From NCBI GenBank assembly GCA_036362985.1, contig JAYGXS010000006.1:16097972-16161971 (forward strand): a DNA stretch of 64,000 nt, read 5' to 3'. The translations under genes and the position numbers were made by a program. Under the pieces are notes generated by a model. It was not told where the DNA came from. It made no database searches and saw only the letters and a list, made by a program, of their open reading frames with translations. Below are positions 45,525 through 55,889 of this stretch, piece after piece. Numbering within the stretch: position 1 is the first letter of the stretch; each line of letters begins with the position of its first letter. This DNA comes from Ligula intestinalis. Lineage: Eukaryota; Platyhelminthes; Cestoda; Diphyllobothriidea; Diphyllobothriidae.

Positions 45525-47325
45525 GTTTGGACTGTTGTATTAGCACAGGTAGAATCGCCGTAGTGTTGAAGACGTAAAGCCTTTCACAAAAACTGTGATT
45601 TATGACCAGGAAATGCAAAGTACCGAGTCCGTAGACTAGGCCAAAGCCGATGGTGATAGGTAAACTGTCTGATAACTGCTAGTGACCTGAGTTATTGCTG
45701 CCTCACCACATGGCATGGGCAGTAATAATCTCGGGTTCCCCATCAGAAAGGGTACTCTTTACTAAGCACAGACTGCCAGATTTCTGTAGCTTGTTGGCAT
45801 GTTGGTTGGTTTACTCTGACTCCGTTTGCTGTTCGCAGGTACAGGCTACTGGGATTAGGTCCTACCCTGTTTATGTGGTTTACTCCCCAAACTTTCATGA
45901 TTTTGCTTCAATTACTGATATCGCTATATCGATACTAGGATTTATCGTTCAAGACCGACGAAATATGCAATGATTTTATCTCCCCAGGAATCATTTAAAT
46001 TTTCACTGTTCGTTATAACGTGAAATTCTTTAGCAAATGCAGTTGCATGTCGAGATCTATAGGTGCATGAGCACACTAATTCGGGATTTTCTTCAATCAC
46101 CACTCCTAAGCAGTGACCTATCGCGTCCCCTCGTTTATTTACATCAGCGCTTCCCTGTTTTTTACTGTCTGTTTTCTTCTTGCCAACACAAACGAACATG
46201 CGAGTCCCAAGAAGTATTTGATAAGAAGATGAACCAAGTCGTCTACTTCTGCTTTTGTATTTTCTGCGCTGATCGCCGTAGAACTTAGTCTCCTCTATAA
46301 AATATACCTTGTGTAAATTTCTACCATTCGTCATTAAACAGTATTTCCCTTATGTAACATTAATCAAATCAGCTGAAGGATTTTCGCATGCAAAAATGTC
46401 AGCTGAAGATACCGAAATGTGTTTTGGTGGAATCTCAGCTGCTTTGTTATGTGTAGCAGCCACCCCGGAAATCAAAACCTTTGCTGACAGGTAACGGCAA
46501 AACTTGAAATAGAAGTCCTTCTCGCTGCCTAGATTTCTTCATATTCATAACTGGATAGTATTCGTTTTTGATCTGCGCATCAATATGTGTTACCTGGAAT
46601 TCATATATCTGATGTGTGAACCTTCACAAATCTCATGAAAAAACTGATAAGAATATCAAAGTCAACATTTTAATCATGATTTTGCTGTAAATGTTTCAAA
46701 GTTTGGATCGACAATGTCACTCTTAATTATTTTTATAGTCAGCGACGAAATCAAGGAAAATTGAGAATTACTGACAATCTGAGACTGTAACCTAATATAT
46801 AATATTGGTATTGGCCGACAATATACGCCCAGGGATCAAATTCATATTGAGGGCAACTATTTAAGTTCCTATTGTTAAACATAATTAACGTAGTTATAAT
46901 AAGACTAAGGCTTTCGATTTTCAGATATCGCTCACAGGATACTAGGATCGGCCAAAACAAATAAATGGTTGATTTAACATGGTTCAGATTTTATCGAGAA
47001 ATCTAATTCATTAGGGCCGCAGTGATTTATTTAGCCTGATGTAAGGTTGCTACGTTGATCAGGTTGGTAGTTCTTCCTGATTTTAAACACAAGTATCACA
47101 CAATTTTTATTATGGTCCAAAAGAAAACAAAAAAAACTTTCAATTAGAGGGAATGCATTCCGTAAAACTATAACATTACCCCTGAGAGTAAAGTTTCAAG
47201 GAGTACGAAGACGCCAGTTGTACTGTAGTAGCGCTCTACCATATTGAAAGTACACATTTAACATTGAGTAAATAAGCAGTAAATACGTAATAAGTAAATA
47301 AATAAATAAAGGTAATAAGTGCCTG
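45525..47325. other. Unassigned intronic sequence
   Basis: A minus-strand frame at 45942-46334 (130 codons, with TRMFVCVGKKKTDSKKQ) overlaps a stretch related to sequence after the tail at 49.2 kb (a GGGACTCGCATG word against GGAACTCGTATA), so it is probably repeat-derived. No gene supported. Confidence 0.4.
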
Positions 47326-47330
47326 CTAAC

Positions 47331-47401
47331 CTGGGTAGGCAGGTGATCCTGAACAGCAAGGTGTTCTTTGACCCACTTCTGTTTGCCAGGACTCACTTTG
47401 G
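47331..47401 (-). CDS. SAM-domain protein, internal exon
   Basis: A 71-base exon between acceptor GTTTTCCAG and donor CAG|GTTAGC. It begins with two bases (CC) completing a codon begun by the A left over from the exon at 48251-48399. It then encodes KVSPGKQKWVKEHLAVQDHL and PTQ in phase 0, which joins the exon at 20505-20774. Phase agreement at both ends supports it although it is short. Confidence 0.6.
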
Positions 47402-47789
47402 CTGGAAAACATCATACAATCAGGGAACACAGTCAGGAATACAGTTCTAGTATTGTGTTTTGTCAGCAAAGAAAACAAGCATGAAGCTATTGCTTGTTGC
47501 GATGATTGGCATTGCAAAAATTCAAATGACGGGCATAAGGTTTCGTACTTAATCCTTTGCCAAAGGGTAGAAGCAAATCTCTCTCAAAAACACGCTACCG
47601 CTGGAGTAGGAGGATTACTGGCCTAACTTTTGACTTCAATTCTGAATTTATGATCAAATACCCAAAGGAATTTATAATCTGAAGGAAATGAATTCGAATT
47701 TTAACCGGGCTACTTATCGTACTTTGAGTAACGCCATGTGTCAGAATCACACGAGAACCGGTGCTTTCTAGTGGATGTGTCTCCTAAAA

Positions 47790-48115
47790 GGGCCACGTTA
47801 GATGCATTGGATCAACAGGATGGCAGATCAGGGGTCGGTAAACGTTATTCAGTTTGGCTTCCCATAACAATTGCTAAACATGAAGGGGGCGTGGTTGCAC
47901 GCGTAGGTGCAGGATCACGCCACAATAACTACCTTCATCCGATTTCGCCTCCGTTCTTTTTGACTCTGATTTGATACCGGGCGCAGGTTGATGAGGGGAG
48001 AGAGGGAGTGCGGTAGCTGCAGTGCATGTCTACTATCACTTAAAACTAATCCACGTGCAAGTCGCCATTCCTATACCATCTTCCTGTGGAGCACATGATG
48101 GATCTCTTCAAAGGG
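47790..48115 (+). repeat. Interspersed repeat (family C)
   Basis: Shares GGGGGCGTGGTTGCACGC, TTTTTGACTCTGATTTGATA, GAGAGAGGGAGTGCGGTAG, CTACTATCACTTAAAACTAA and CTGTGGAGCACATGATGG with the copy at 49720-50010, in the same order. Lies in an intron of the host gene just downstream of exon 48251-48399. Confidence 0.65.
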
Positions 48116-48250
48116 GACGATTGAATTGTAATGTAAGCATATTGCCCAAGTTACAACATAGCTTGTTAACTTGAAAAAGTCGAACATATGAGATACATGT
48201 CTAAAAAGGTTATTCATAGGTAATTTCTGTATGAGAAGTTGCGGGCTTAC

Positions 48251-48399
48251 TCCTAAGACTGACATCATCAGGTAGCCGCAGAAGAGACTGGCGGCCCATT
48301 TCCGCTTCCAGTGTTGGTTTAGGTCCTAAGCTGAGGGACCTCTGAGGAGTCAGTCCACCACCACCGTTGAGTTCGGAGGACTGTAACGTGCTGCCACTA
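48251..48399 (-). CDS. SAM-domain protein, internal exon
   Basis: A 149-base exon between acceptor TTTCCCCTCAG and donor GGA|GTAAGC. One base completes a codon, 49 codons follow, and one base is left over. The peptide has SGSTLQSSELNGGGGLTPQ and then RSLSLGPKPTLEAEMGRQSL and LRLPDDVSLR: a low-complexity Gly/Ser part and a linker. Only the frame used here is open across the whole segment. Confidence 0.6.
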
Positions 48400-48404
48400 C
48401 TGAG

Positions 48405-49080
48405 GGGAAATTCTAAAACAAAATAAAATTGGGAAGTTCTTTTTCCCTTCGTTTACACAGATAAAACCGACGCAAGGAATTATCTTCGTCGAATTTGCCG
48501 CTGTTGCATTCGCACGTTTTGCTCCATATATTAAAAGTGTATATTTGCATTGGCATTTATCGTATCCAATATCATTCTCGACATGAAGGCTATCGTAAGC
48601 CCTCTTGTTCCCGTGCCGCTGGGGTCAGTATTTGGCTTTAAACAGAGAGCAAGATACTGTTCGGTATTCTGTACTTATATGGTTCCCTAAACAGTACCTG
48701 GGAACATACATGTATACATACCTGGAAATAAAGGCGCCCCACCCAAGTTATACATGCAGCCTTACTCATAATTACACAAAGAGGAATATTTCTGTGTCCT
48801 ATCCCTTACAATAGCCCTTATTTAAATTTTAACTGTCGCTCTAATATTAACCTAAATCCTACAGTTAACACTTAACCCTATGCGTAAATCTAAGACGAAA
48901 CTTAGCCCTAACCTAACCATATACCTAATTCTATTTTCCTTGGCATTTGGCGCAAAAACATCAGTGAGTCGAACGCGAATTGTCAAGCCAGTACCGCATC
49001 AATTAAGACCCAAGCGGTGGCTACAGAAGTGAGCAATTATCACACACACGCGGATGACCACTATGAACTATAAATACATT
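48405..49080. other. Unassigned intronic sequence with degenerate telomere-like tract
   Basis: 48840-48935 is a series of TAACCTAAAT, TTAACACTTAACCC and CCTAACCTAACC words. No gene supported. Confidence 0.4.
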
Positions 49081-49081
49081 G

Positions 49082-49250
49082 CAGCTTGTGCATGTCTCCA
49101 CCCTATCTGCGCATGACCATGACTGTCTTATCATCACCTATGATTAAGGATTCCCGAGGTAATCTGAAACGTCAGGAAAATAAATTCCTTTTTTCAGTGA
49201 TCGCATCTTCGTCTTCTGAACTGCTGCCTGGAACTCGTATATTCTCTTCT
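49082..49250 (+). repeat. PLE-type 3' tail with hairpin and GTCAGG word
   Basis: ATCTGCGCATGACC, then CCTATGATTAAGGATTCCC, a partly broken hairpin, CTGAAACGTCAGGAAAATAA, and CGCATCTTCGTCTTCTGAAC. It aligns along about 150 bases with 57925-58050. The core reads TATGATTA where a hammerhead needs CTGATGA. Confidence 0.6.
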
Positions 49251-49254
49251 ATTG

Positions 49255-49715
49255 GTAAAAACATCTGCGTTGCAGACAGTCCTTGTGCTCACGTCTTACT
49301 CAAGGGGCCATATAAGTACACGCGATCGCAGGGAAAGGAACTTTACTCGCCTGACGTGTCGGATTCACGATCATCATCAAATAATGCCTGTCTTCTACAG
49401 TCAATCAAAGACCGGTTGTGATGTGTGTAGAATGCCTCTGAAAATTCCTCCCTACAAACATGCCGCCCGATTATTTGCCGTAGTTATTGTCTTTTCATTC
49501 AGCAACGATGCCAGTGGAGTATACTGGATACGGTTCGGTGGCAAATGCATACCAAAGTCCTCAGTGTTCTGTGGTGCTAAATTTTACCGTGATTTTTTGA
49601 AATCAGCAGGCTTTTCCGGAATCAGAAATCGCGTTAAACAGTTTGCAAAGGTCCTTCGTGATTAAAACTGTAGGCACTTGGGCTTCCCTTGATGTCCCTT
49701 AACGGGCTGCATGAT
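49255..49715. other. Unassigned sequence with an open frame
   Basis: A forward frame at 49252-49665 (137 codons) covers most of this span but has no recognised domain; its start overlaps repeat-related sequence. Not called as a gene. Confidence 0.35.
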
Positions 49716-49719
49716 AGAT

Positions 49720-50010
49720 GCGCTGGCCCAACGCAGGGGCGAGATCAGGGTAAGGCAGGTGTTATTTGGTTTGCGCTTCAATAAAAAGTTCTGAATATGG
49801 AGAGGGCGTGGTGGCATGCATAGATGCGGCTTCGGTTGCGCCAGCCGCCTGCGCCTGGTCTCTTCTCCGGTCTTCTTGACTCTGTCTTGCCCCAGGCACA
49901 GGTGGATTAGGAAAAGGTAGGGTGCAATAAATGCTGCGGAGGTCTACTTTGATTCAATACTTATTCACACGCAAGTCATCGTCACTGCACCAGCTTGCTG
50001 TGGAGCTTAT
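49720..50010 (+). repeat. Interspersed repeat (family C)
   Basis: Contains GGGCGTGGTGGCATGCATAG, TTCTTGACTCTGTC, a GGTAGGGTGCAATAAATGC stretch, GGTCTACTTTGATTCAATAC and CACACGCAAGTCATC, then GCTTGCTGTGGAGCTTATGG. It is collinear with the copy at 47.8-48.1 kb. Confidence 0.6.
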
Positions 50011-50014
50011 GGTG

Positions 50015-50630
50015 GAAATAATCGGAACTGATGTTCGAACTGTCAGGTACTGGGACTTATTTATAAAGGGAAGAGCTACGCGCTGGTGGCCGAGAAATGC
50101 AATAGGGCAAGGTGTCTTGGAAAACGTAAAGTTAGCCTCCGCCAATTCGTGGTTTGCTATTCGTGGATTCACTTATTCGCATTTTTGTGCATTTTTGCTA
50201 ATTATCTCCATTTAATCTTTTGGGATACGTAATTAGCGTAATCGTAAACGCACAGTAAATTTGTATTTTTTTCCATGCGTATTTCAGTATTTAGCAAAAA
50301 TATTTCACTGCGCACTTGTGCACTTATCAATTTTATGCCTACATACTGTATACGTTGCAAGAAGACGAAAGGCTTGAATTCTACGTGAAACAAAGTTTAT
50401 GTGCATGAATAAAGGGGCAATTTGCGCAGTTATAGCCGTTATAGGAGTGCCAATTGCAAGTGAGTTCAGGTATAACTGTAAGGCGTATAAGTTTAAGGGC
50501 AATGTTGTAAGATGTAATTTTAAAAAATTCAAATATAGCTAAAAAACTTTTTTAGAGAATCTCGAATATTCGCGAATTTTACCTATTTGCGCATAGCTAT
50601 GGTCTCTAATCTCCGCGAGTAGCGTGGGGT
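50015..50630. other. Unassigned intronic sequence
   Basis: No supported gene. The frames at 49931-50215 and 49954-50172 are opposite-strand overlaps with no motif. Confidence 0.4.
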
Positions 50631-50635
50631 GACTG

Positions 50636-52135
50636 TAAACGAGACGTCTCATTGCTGTTCACAAACGTCCCAGTAACAAGAACAGTCGACTATGTCTGCG
50701 ACTTCGTAGTGGCAAATAAAATAGAAGTAGGAATATCACCTGATGTATTAAGGGAACTATTACTCAAATGCACATTAAATGTGCAATTCCTTTTTGACAA
50801 CCAACTTTACAGACCAATACACGGCGTCGCTATGGGCTCGCCTCTCGGGCCTCTCTTAGCTAACATCGTCACGGGAAAGCTGGAAAAAATTCAACTTAAC
50901 AAGCAGATCCATGAGTAAAAACGCTATGGCCGATCTGCTGATGACATCTTCGCCATCGCCCCAGCAGATAGTGATTTAAATGCACTTCTACATACTGTTA
51001 ATCCAGCACACCAATCCATTAAGTTCACCTTGTAGGTGGAGACGGCAGGTTCTTTTCCTTTCTTGGATGTCCTCCCAAGTCGAAGACCTGACGGTAGCAT
51101 CCGAAGGAGCGTTAACCGAAAGAAAACCTGGTCTGTACAGTATATAAACTTTAACAGTTTTGGACCAATCCAAAATAAGAGTAACTTAGTCCGCTGCTTA
51201 ACGCAAAGAGCCAGAAAAATCTGCTCAGCAGGCACTATTGAAATGGTGCTCCAGAAACTGCAGGACCTGCTTTGACAGAATGGATATCCGGACAGATTCA
51301 TCATGAAGAATATGATGGAGAAAGAAACAAAGCCCACCACACCCACTGTGGAAAAAAATATGCTATTCCTCAAAGTCCTCTTTCAAGGGGATGCAGCAAG
51401 CGAACTCTTAAGCAGACGCCTTAACCAAGGCGTAGCACAAAACCTCCCAGCAGTAAAAATTTGGGTGTTATTTTCAACCAATCCGGTACTGCACGGTGAG
51501 GGTTAGGATAAGCTGCCAACTCAGACCACTTCTATGTGTATCTACTAATTTACCTGCTCCTGTGAAGCTGGTCATAACCGTCGCACGAGTAGGCGCTTAT
51601 CCAAAAGAATACAGGAACACCTGCAGGCATGGCTAGCAAAAGGCGAGACCAAAAGCATAAAAAGTTCTATCCTTGCACACATGGTTGACTCCGGACATCG
51701 TGTGGACCCAAGCGAAGTCTTTAAGGTAATAAGAAGGTCCCGCCAAACTGCCCAAAGTCCCTGGGTCAACGTCTGCTAGCAACAGCAGAAGCAACCGCAA
51801 TCCGATTGACGAAGCCAGTTTTGTGTGCACAAAAGAACCCCATGCAAGCTCCGTACTTGGCAGGCCAACGATTACCTAATTGACGTTGTAACTTACCATA
51901 CTAACAGCCTAGGTACTTGCTAAAAGGCCCAGACACGTGTTTTGTCGGTATTCTGCCGCTGCTTGACACAGCTGCGAGGGCTGTCTGCACCGTTCCGCGC
52001 TTTGATTGGCTCCCGCGTGTAAGGAAAGACAATCTATCGATTTTTAAATTTTAACCTCCCATGTACCTGTATGGCCTGATGAGAATTTACTGAAAACGTA
52101 TGCTCGCTAAAATATTTCGTTCTGAACTCCCAAAT
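50636..52135 (+). mobile_element. Penelope-like element, 5'-truncated, decayed
   Basis: Begins at the RT box SLLFTNVPVTRTVDYVCD, then QFLFDNQLYRPIHGVAMGSP and LGPLLANIVTG. The catalytic box is SADDIFAI (YVDDIF expected). FLDVLPSRRPDGS, RKKTWSVQYINFNSFGP, KPTTPTVEKNMLFLKV and SELLSRRLNQGVAQNLPA follow. GIY-YIG reads CIY(stop)FTCSCEAGHNRRTS, so the GYIG part is lost. At least five in-frame stops are present (for example near 50916, 51034, 51274, 51507, 51546). The 3' UTR ends with GGCCTGATGAGAATTTACTG and AAAACGTATGCTCGCTAAA at 52074-52114. Inactive. Confidence 0.85.
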
Positions 52136-52139
52136 ACGT

Positions 52140-52540
52140 TTCACTTTCACGTTATTGACGCCAACTTTGTCATAGTTTGGTCCTCTTGAATGGTAACACT
52201 ATCAGCTTCTTCACTTTCTTATTCATCCTTATCTAGGACAAGTATCCAATGCTATAAACTTTACACCTCGAAGTTCGCAGAGCCCCCTCTTGTTTTCTTA
52301 TAGTAGATGAACAGAATGAACTATTGTTTCATTTTTACATACTGACGAACGACAATACGTAGAGAACTCTTCCTCCAGTAACTTGTTGACTGCATGAAAA
52401 GCGCTTTCAAAAAGGGACCCAGCGGAAGCGGGAAGTTACTAGGACTTACTTCGGGAACCAAGCAGAGAGTCAAATTGCGTGGGTGAACTCTTGAACTCTT
52501 CGCTGGGACGTCGTTCTGCCTGAGGAGTTCGTTCCAACAA
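52140..52540. other. Unassigned intronic sequence
   Basis: No gene or repeat recognised apart from the intron context. Confidence 0.4.
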
Positions 52541-52542
52541 AC

Positions 52543-52568
52543 CTGCGGCTGACCTCAGAGGGCAATAT
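52543..52568 (-). CDS. SAM-domain protein, candidate 26-base micro-exon
   Basis: A strong acceptor (CCTTCCTGCAG) precedes ATATTGCCCTCTGAGG. If the donor is CAG|GTTTGT the exon is 26 bases, encoding ILPSEVSR plus two bases. That length is exactly what is needed to link the phase-0 end of exon 55286-55449 to the exon at 48251-48399, which needs two incoming bases. A longer version ending at CGAA|GTAAGT has a better donor, but in the phase-0 frame it meets a stop first, and in its open frame it does not match the neighbours. Inference from phase only. Confidence 0.4.
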
Positions 52569-52574
52569 CTGCAG

Positions 52575-53780
52575 GAAGGAAAAAAATGTATGAAGGTATT
52601 TTGTTATACGCCTCAGACAATTATCGATTAACAATTCATCGTATGCGGGAATTTTCGAAGCCACTGACAATCGGCATCAGCTCCAACCAACCAATTGACG
52701 AGATCAGGTGAAGGAGTTGAGAATATACGCACAACCCACCATCAACATACTCAAGCAAGGTGGTGTGTCCACTGAGCAGTACAAATATGGATTAAGCCTT
52801 TAAAAATAGGAATTGGGACATGGACTGCCGAAGAAAAAATCCACAAGGAAAAGTAGGTTGCTCAATGCCTCAAGTTAAGGGCTGTGAAGCGTGCAGGTAA
52901 AAGTCTGCAACATACGACGGCATCTAAAAAGTACGTGAAGGCGGTTATCCTTAAAAGTAACCGAATACTAGGATCCCTGTGTTGGGATAACTTGTATATC
53001 CACCTAAAATAACATGAAAATATGAATATCCTGTCCAAGTAATTGAGATGGCCCTACGCATAATTTCAGGAAATTTCAACATTCCTGTGTCCTTAACTTA
53101 CCACTACCTCTTACGTAAACCTAAACTGTGGATCATATCTCAACCCCAACTTTGCCTTTAGTCCTAACCATACAGTCAATACTAATTATACCTTAGCTCA
53201 AGCCTTAAACCTTGGCCAGTAGAATATGGTGCAGTTGCGGCCGAGGTAACTACGTCAGATAATTTGAAATACTTCTCAAAACACAAATTGCCGAACAACA
53301 GCAGAAGTGCGAAGAAATGACGCCAATTTCACAGTTACGGCTTGTTAGACGAGACCTGACCACACGGTCAAATTTGATAAGGCCGATATTCTCACGGGGA
53401 GTGCCAATTGTGTGAAGCGCGAGGTGCTTGAATCATGGTTTACGGACCTTCCGCGTACAAAAAAGTGTACTGACCTGCCCAATCTATATTTGGTGCTGAA
53501 GCTGAGTTTGGCCTAAGCAAGTCACCACTCGGGGAGCGCACAGGCCAACGCGTCTTCTAACGCTAGCACCAGGGAGCCAGATGGCCACGCAATCATCAGA
53601 CCAAAGTGCAACACGGGGATGAAAGTTCAGCAGGCCACAACCCGTATGCTGGCCATCAAGAAATTAGCACACAAGCGGACAAATACCCGCGATAGGAGGG
53701 GGCTTTAAATGACATAGGCACGCTGTAGGATAACGACTGTACCCCCATAAATACTGCAACTGCCTGTGTATGAACTACCC
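52575..53780. other. Unassigned intronic sequence with degenerate telomere-like tract
   Basis: 53090-53215 repeats CTTAAC, CTAAAC, CCTAACC and CTTAAACC-like words after TCCTGTGTCC. No gene supported. Confidence 0.4.
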
Positions 53781-53880
53781 ATTTCTCTCATGGTTTCTGA
53801 TGATGGATCCGAGACGGATTTTTAAACATCAGGCAAATAATGTTCTTTTTTCAGCGATCACATCGGCCTCTTCTGAGATC
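53760..53880 (+). repeat. PLE-type 3' tail with intact CTGATGA
   Basis: CTGATGA at 53797-53803, then a weak hairpin (GGATCC-GAGA-CGGATT), TTAAACATCAGGCAAATAA and TCAGCGATCACATCGGCCTC. This tail keeps the first core box but has lost GAAA (reads TAAA). Confidence 0.6.
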
Positions 53881-53884
53881 TTAT

Positions 53885-54685
53885 CCTATTTACCCTGAAA
53901 TTTGTAGCACATACACCTGTATTGCGGGCGGTCATCATTCTCATGTCCTGTTTAGGGTACGCGTATAATCCATGTTCATGCATTATTTCTTATCGAATTA
54001 ATAAAATAACGCTTATCAAATGAAGGCTTCACAAAAATAACAGGCCAGATAGCGCGATTAGTAACCGAACTTATAGTATCTTCTTTGGTCAGCGGCAGGA
54101 AAAAAACGAAGTATGGCATCATTTATATCCTGTTAATGGAGCTGGGAGACAAATTTAGGAGAGGAACCAGTGGCAACACAGCATATTTAGTCAGTTCGAT
54201 CAGATGACATTTACACCAAACGTTTAGCTGTAGAAAGTGTTCAGTTTGCTGTAACCGCATCCTGCCCCTCACGGACATGCAACTTCCTTCTGCGACTGCG
54301 TAACGTTTTGCCGGGCGCATTTGACAATACGCACGCCAGTGGCTGCTTAGGCTGGCGGTCTAGAGTAAATGAGCAAAGTCAGCATGTCACGCAAACCCCC
54401 AGGAAATGTGCGTGTGAAGCCTGGTTTGGTCAGCTGGGGGAAAACGGTCCTGATTAATAGAAAGGAGGTTCAATGTCAGGTAAAGTCTCTCGCTGAAGAC
54501 TAAACGCCATAACTGTTACCGATTTTGCTAACTCTGGTGATTGCTTGTAATCAGCCTATTTTACAAAGTTGATTATTATTTACGCTGTCTACTGGTAAAT
54601 ATCAGCCGCTTTTATAAGTTACGTCCTACTGCTACTGACCCATCTTTCGCCTATTGTTGTTTTTTGCAATCCCAGTGCACTATGA
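53885..54685. other. Unassigned intronic sequence
   Basis: No supported gene or repeat. The minus frame at 54123-54320 has no recognised motif. Confidence 0.4.
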
Positions 54686-54689
54686 GCAG

Positions 54690-54930
54690 ATCAGGCATAG
54701 AAAGCACGGCCAAAAGGATAGGGAGTTTTGTGGCACGCCTAGCTAGAAAATCACGTCACGCGATTCCACCTCTGGTCCATATATCTGTGTTGACAGCGAG
54801 CCCAGGTCGGAGAAGATTCAGAGAAGAAGAAGGAATGTGCTAGATTTAGTGCAATGCTAATTTCCCAATAAAATAATTCACATGCAAGTCACTGCCCTTG
54901 CGCTCACCCTGCTGTGTGGTAGTGGTCGAC
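54690..54930 (+). repeat. Interspersed repeat (family C), diverged copy
   Basis: The ending TTCACATGCAAGTCACTGCC followed by GCTCACCCTGCTGTGTGG corresponds to the 3' end of the copies at 48.06-48.11 and 49.97-50.01 kb. The 5' part is poorly conserved. Confidence 0.4.
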
Positions 54931-55285
54931 TTTTCCCTCAATTTCATGAAAGATAACTGAAATTTTCAAAAAAAACCATCGAGCAGGTAAATACCTTCAA
55001 AGTTAGTCTGCAAATGAGATACACCGAATCGGGCGTTTTCTTTGCATGGCTCACTTATTACACTGTACTTTCTAACATAAATTGACCGAATTGCTTACCA
55101 TTGGTGAAATACACGTTTGGTTGTGGTGTAGTATGTGAGCTCTTGGCTCAACTTGTGCGTTGTTTAAGCCTGTCAATAACAAATTTTGTTTAAACAAAAA
55201 TGTAACACACAAGCACATTTTCGCTTTTGACGCGTGCTCGCAACCGTCTTGCTAAACACACTACACAGCTCAATTCTCTCCTCAC

Positions 55286-55449
55286 TTGCAGCTGTTTATT
55301 TTGCCCTTCAACGACACCTCTCTGGTGATCATTCTTAGGCTCAGGAGAATCCAGCAACAATTTGCAAACGATAATTTCCTCAATTTGCACAAGCGCGGCC
55401 CAATTAACTTGGATCCTGATCTTCACGGAGTCATCCTTTGGCAAGTCGA
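55286..55449 (-). CDS. SAM-domain protein, most upstream exon recognised
   Basis: 164 bases between acceptor AATCAAGCAG and donor CAA|GTGAGG: two bases, then 54 codons ending in phase 0. The peptide starts DLPKDDSVKIRIQVNWAALV and continues QIEEIIVCKLLLDSPEPKN; it reads as a compact, partly beta and partly helical segment. The open frame extends beyond both splice sites but loses character there. Assignment to the same gene as the SAM exon rests on strand, order and phase, and depends on the 26-base micro-exon. The first coding exon and promoter were not found in the window. Confidence 0.5.
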
Positions 55450-55454
55450 CTGCT

Positions 55455-55885
55455 TGATTACTGCCGGCTAGGACCACGAAGGATCTAAGTGAGTTGTATC
55501 ATTTCTTATCTGCATCTTCATCCTCATATACCGGTTTTGACAATTTTTCCATTAGAATAGTCTAGTAAATCACTTACTAGCAGTAAGACTACCTTAGAAA
55601 GTTTTCCATTGTGTATTTGCCAAGGCGTTTTGTATATTTGTAGTGATATAGTCTCTACAAGTACAATCAATATTAAAATTCAGGTTATCAATGCAAACGA
55701 AAATGTGAGTCCTAGGAAGTAATTGGGAAGAAACAGATGGGATCACTGAGACAAGAACTTGATTCACCTGGTGTTTGGGATTCCATAATGGATCCGATCA
55801 CATAGAAAATATTAGAATCGATTAATTCATACACAGGAAGTTGCAGTATTTACACGATAGAGTCACTATGCTATAACATACATAT
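55455..55885. other. Unassigned sequence upstream of the recognised exon
   Basis: 55690-55760, read on the minus strand, contains CTTCCTAGGACTCACATTTT, related to the sequence that follows the PLE-type tails elsewhere. No gene supported. Confidence 0.4.
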
Positions 55886-55889
55886 GACA

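Noticed and set aside
45942..46334. 130-codon minus-strand frame
   Set aside because: Part of it matches sequence that follows repeat tails elsewhere, no domain is visible, and no splice or promoter context supports it.
52470..52670. Minus-strand 66-codon frame as a complete exon or gene
   Set aside because: The reading runs from intron through the acceptor at 52568 and stops soon after; only the short segment after the acceptor fits neighbouring exons.
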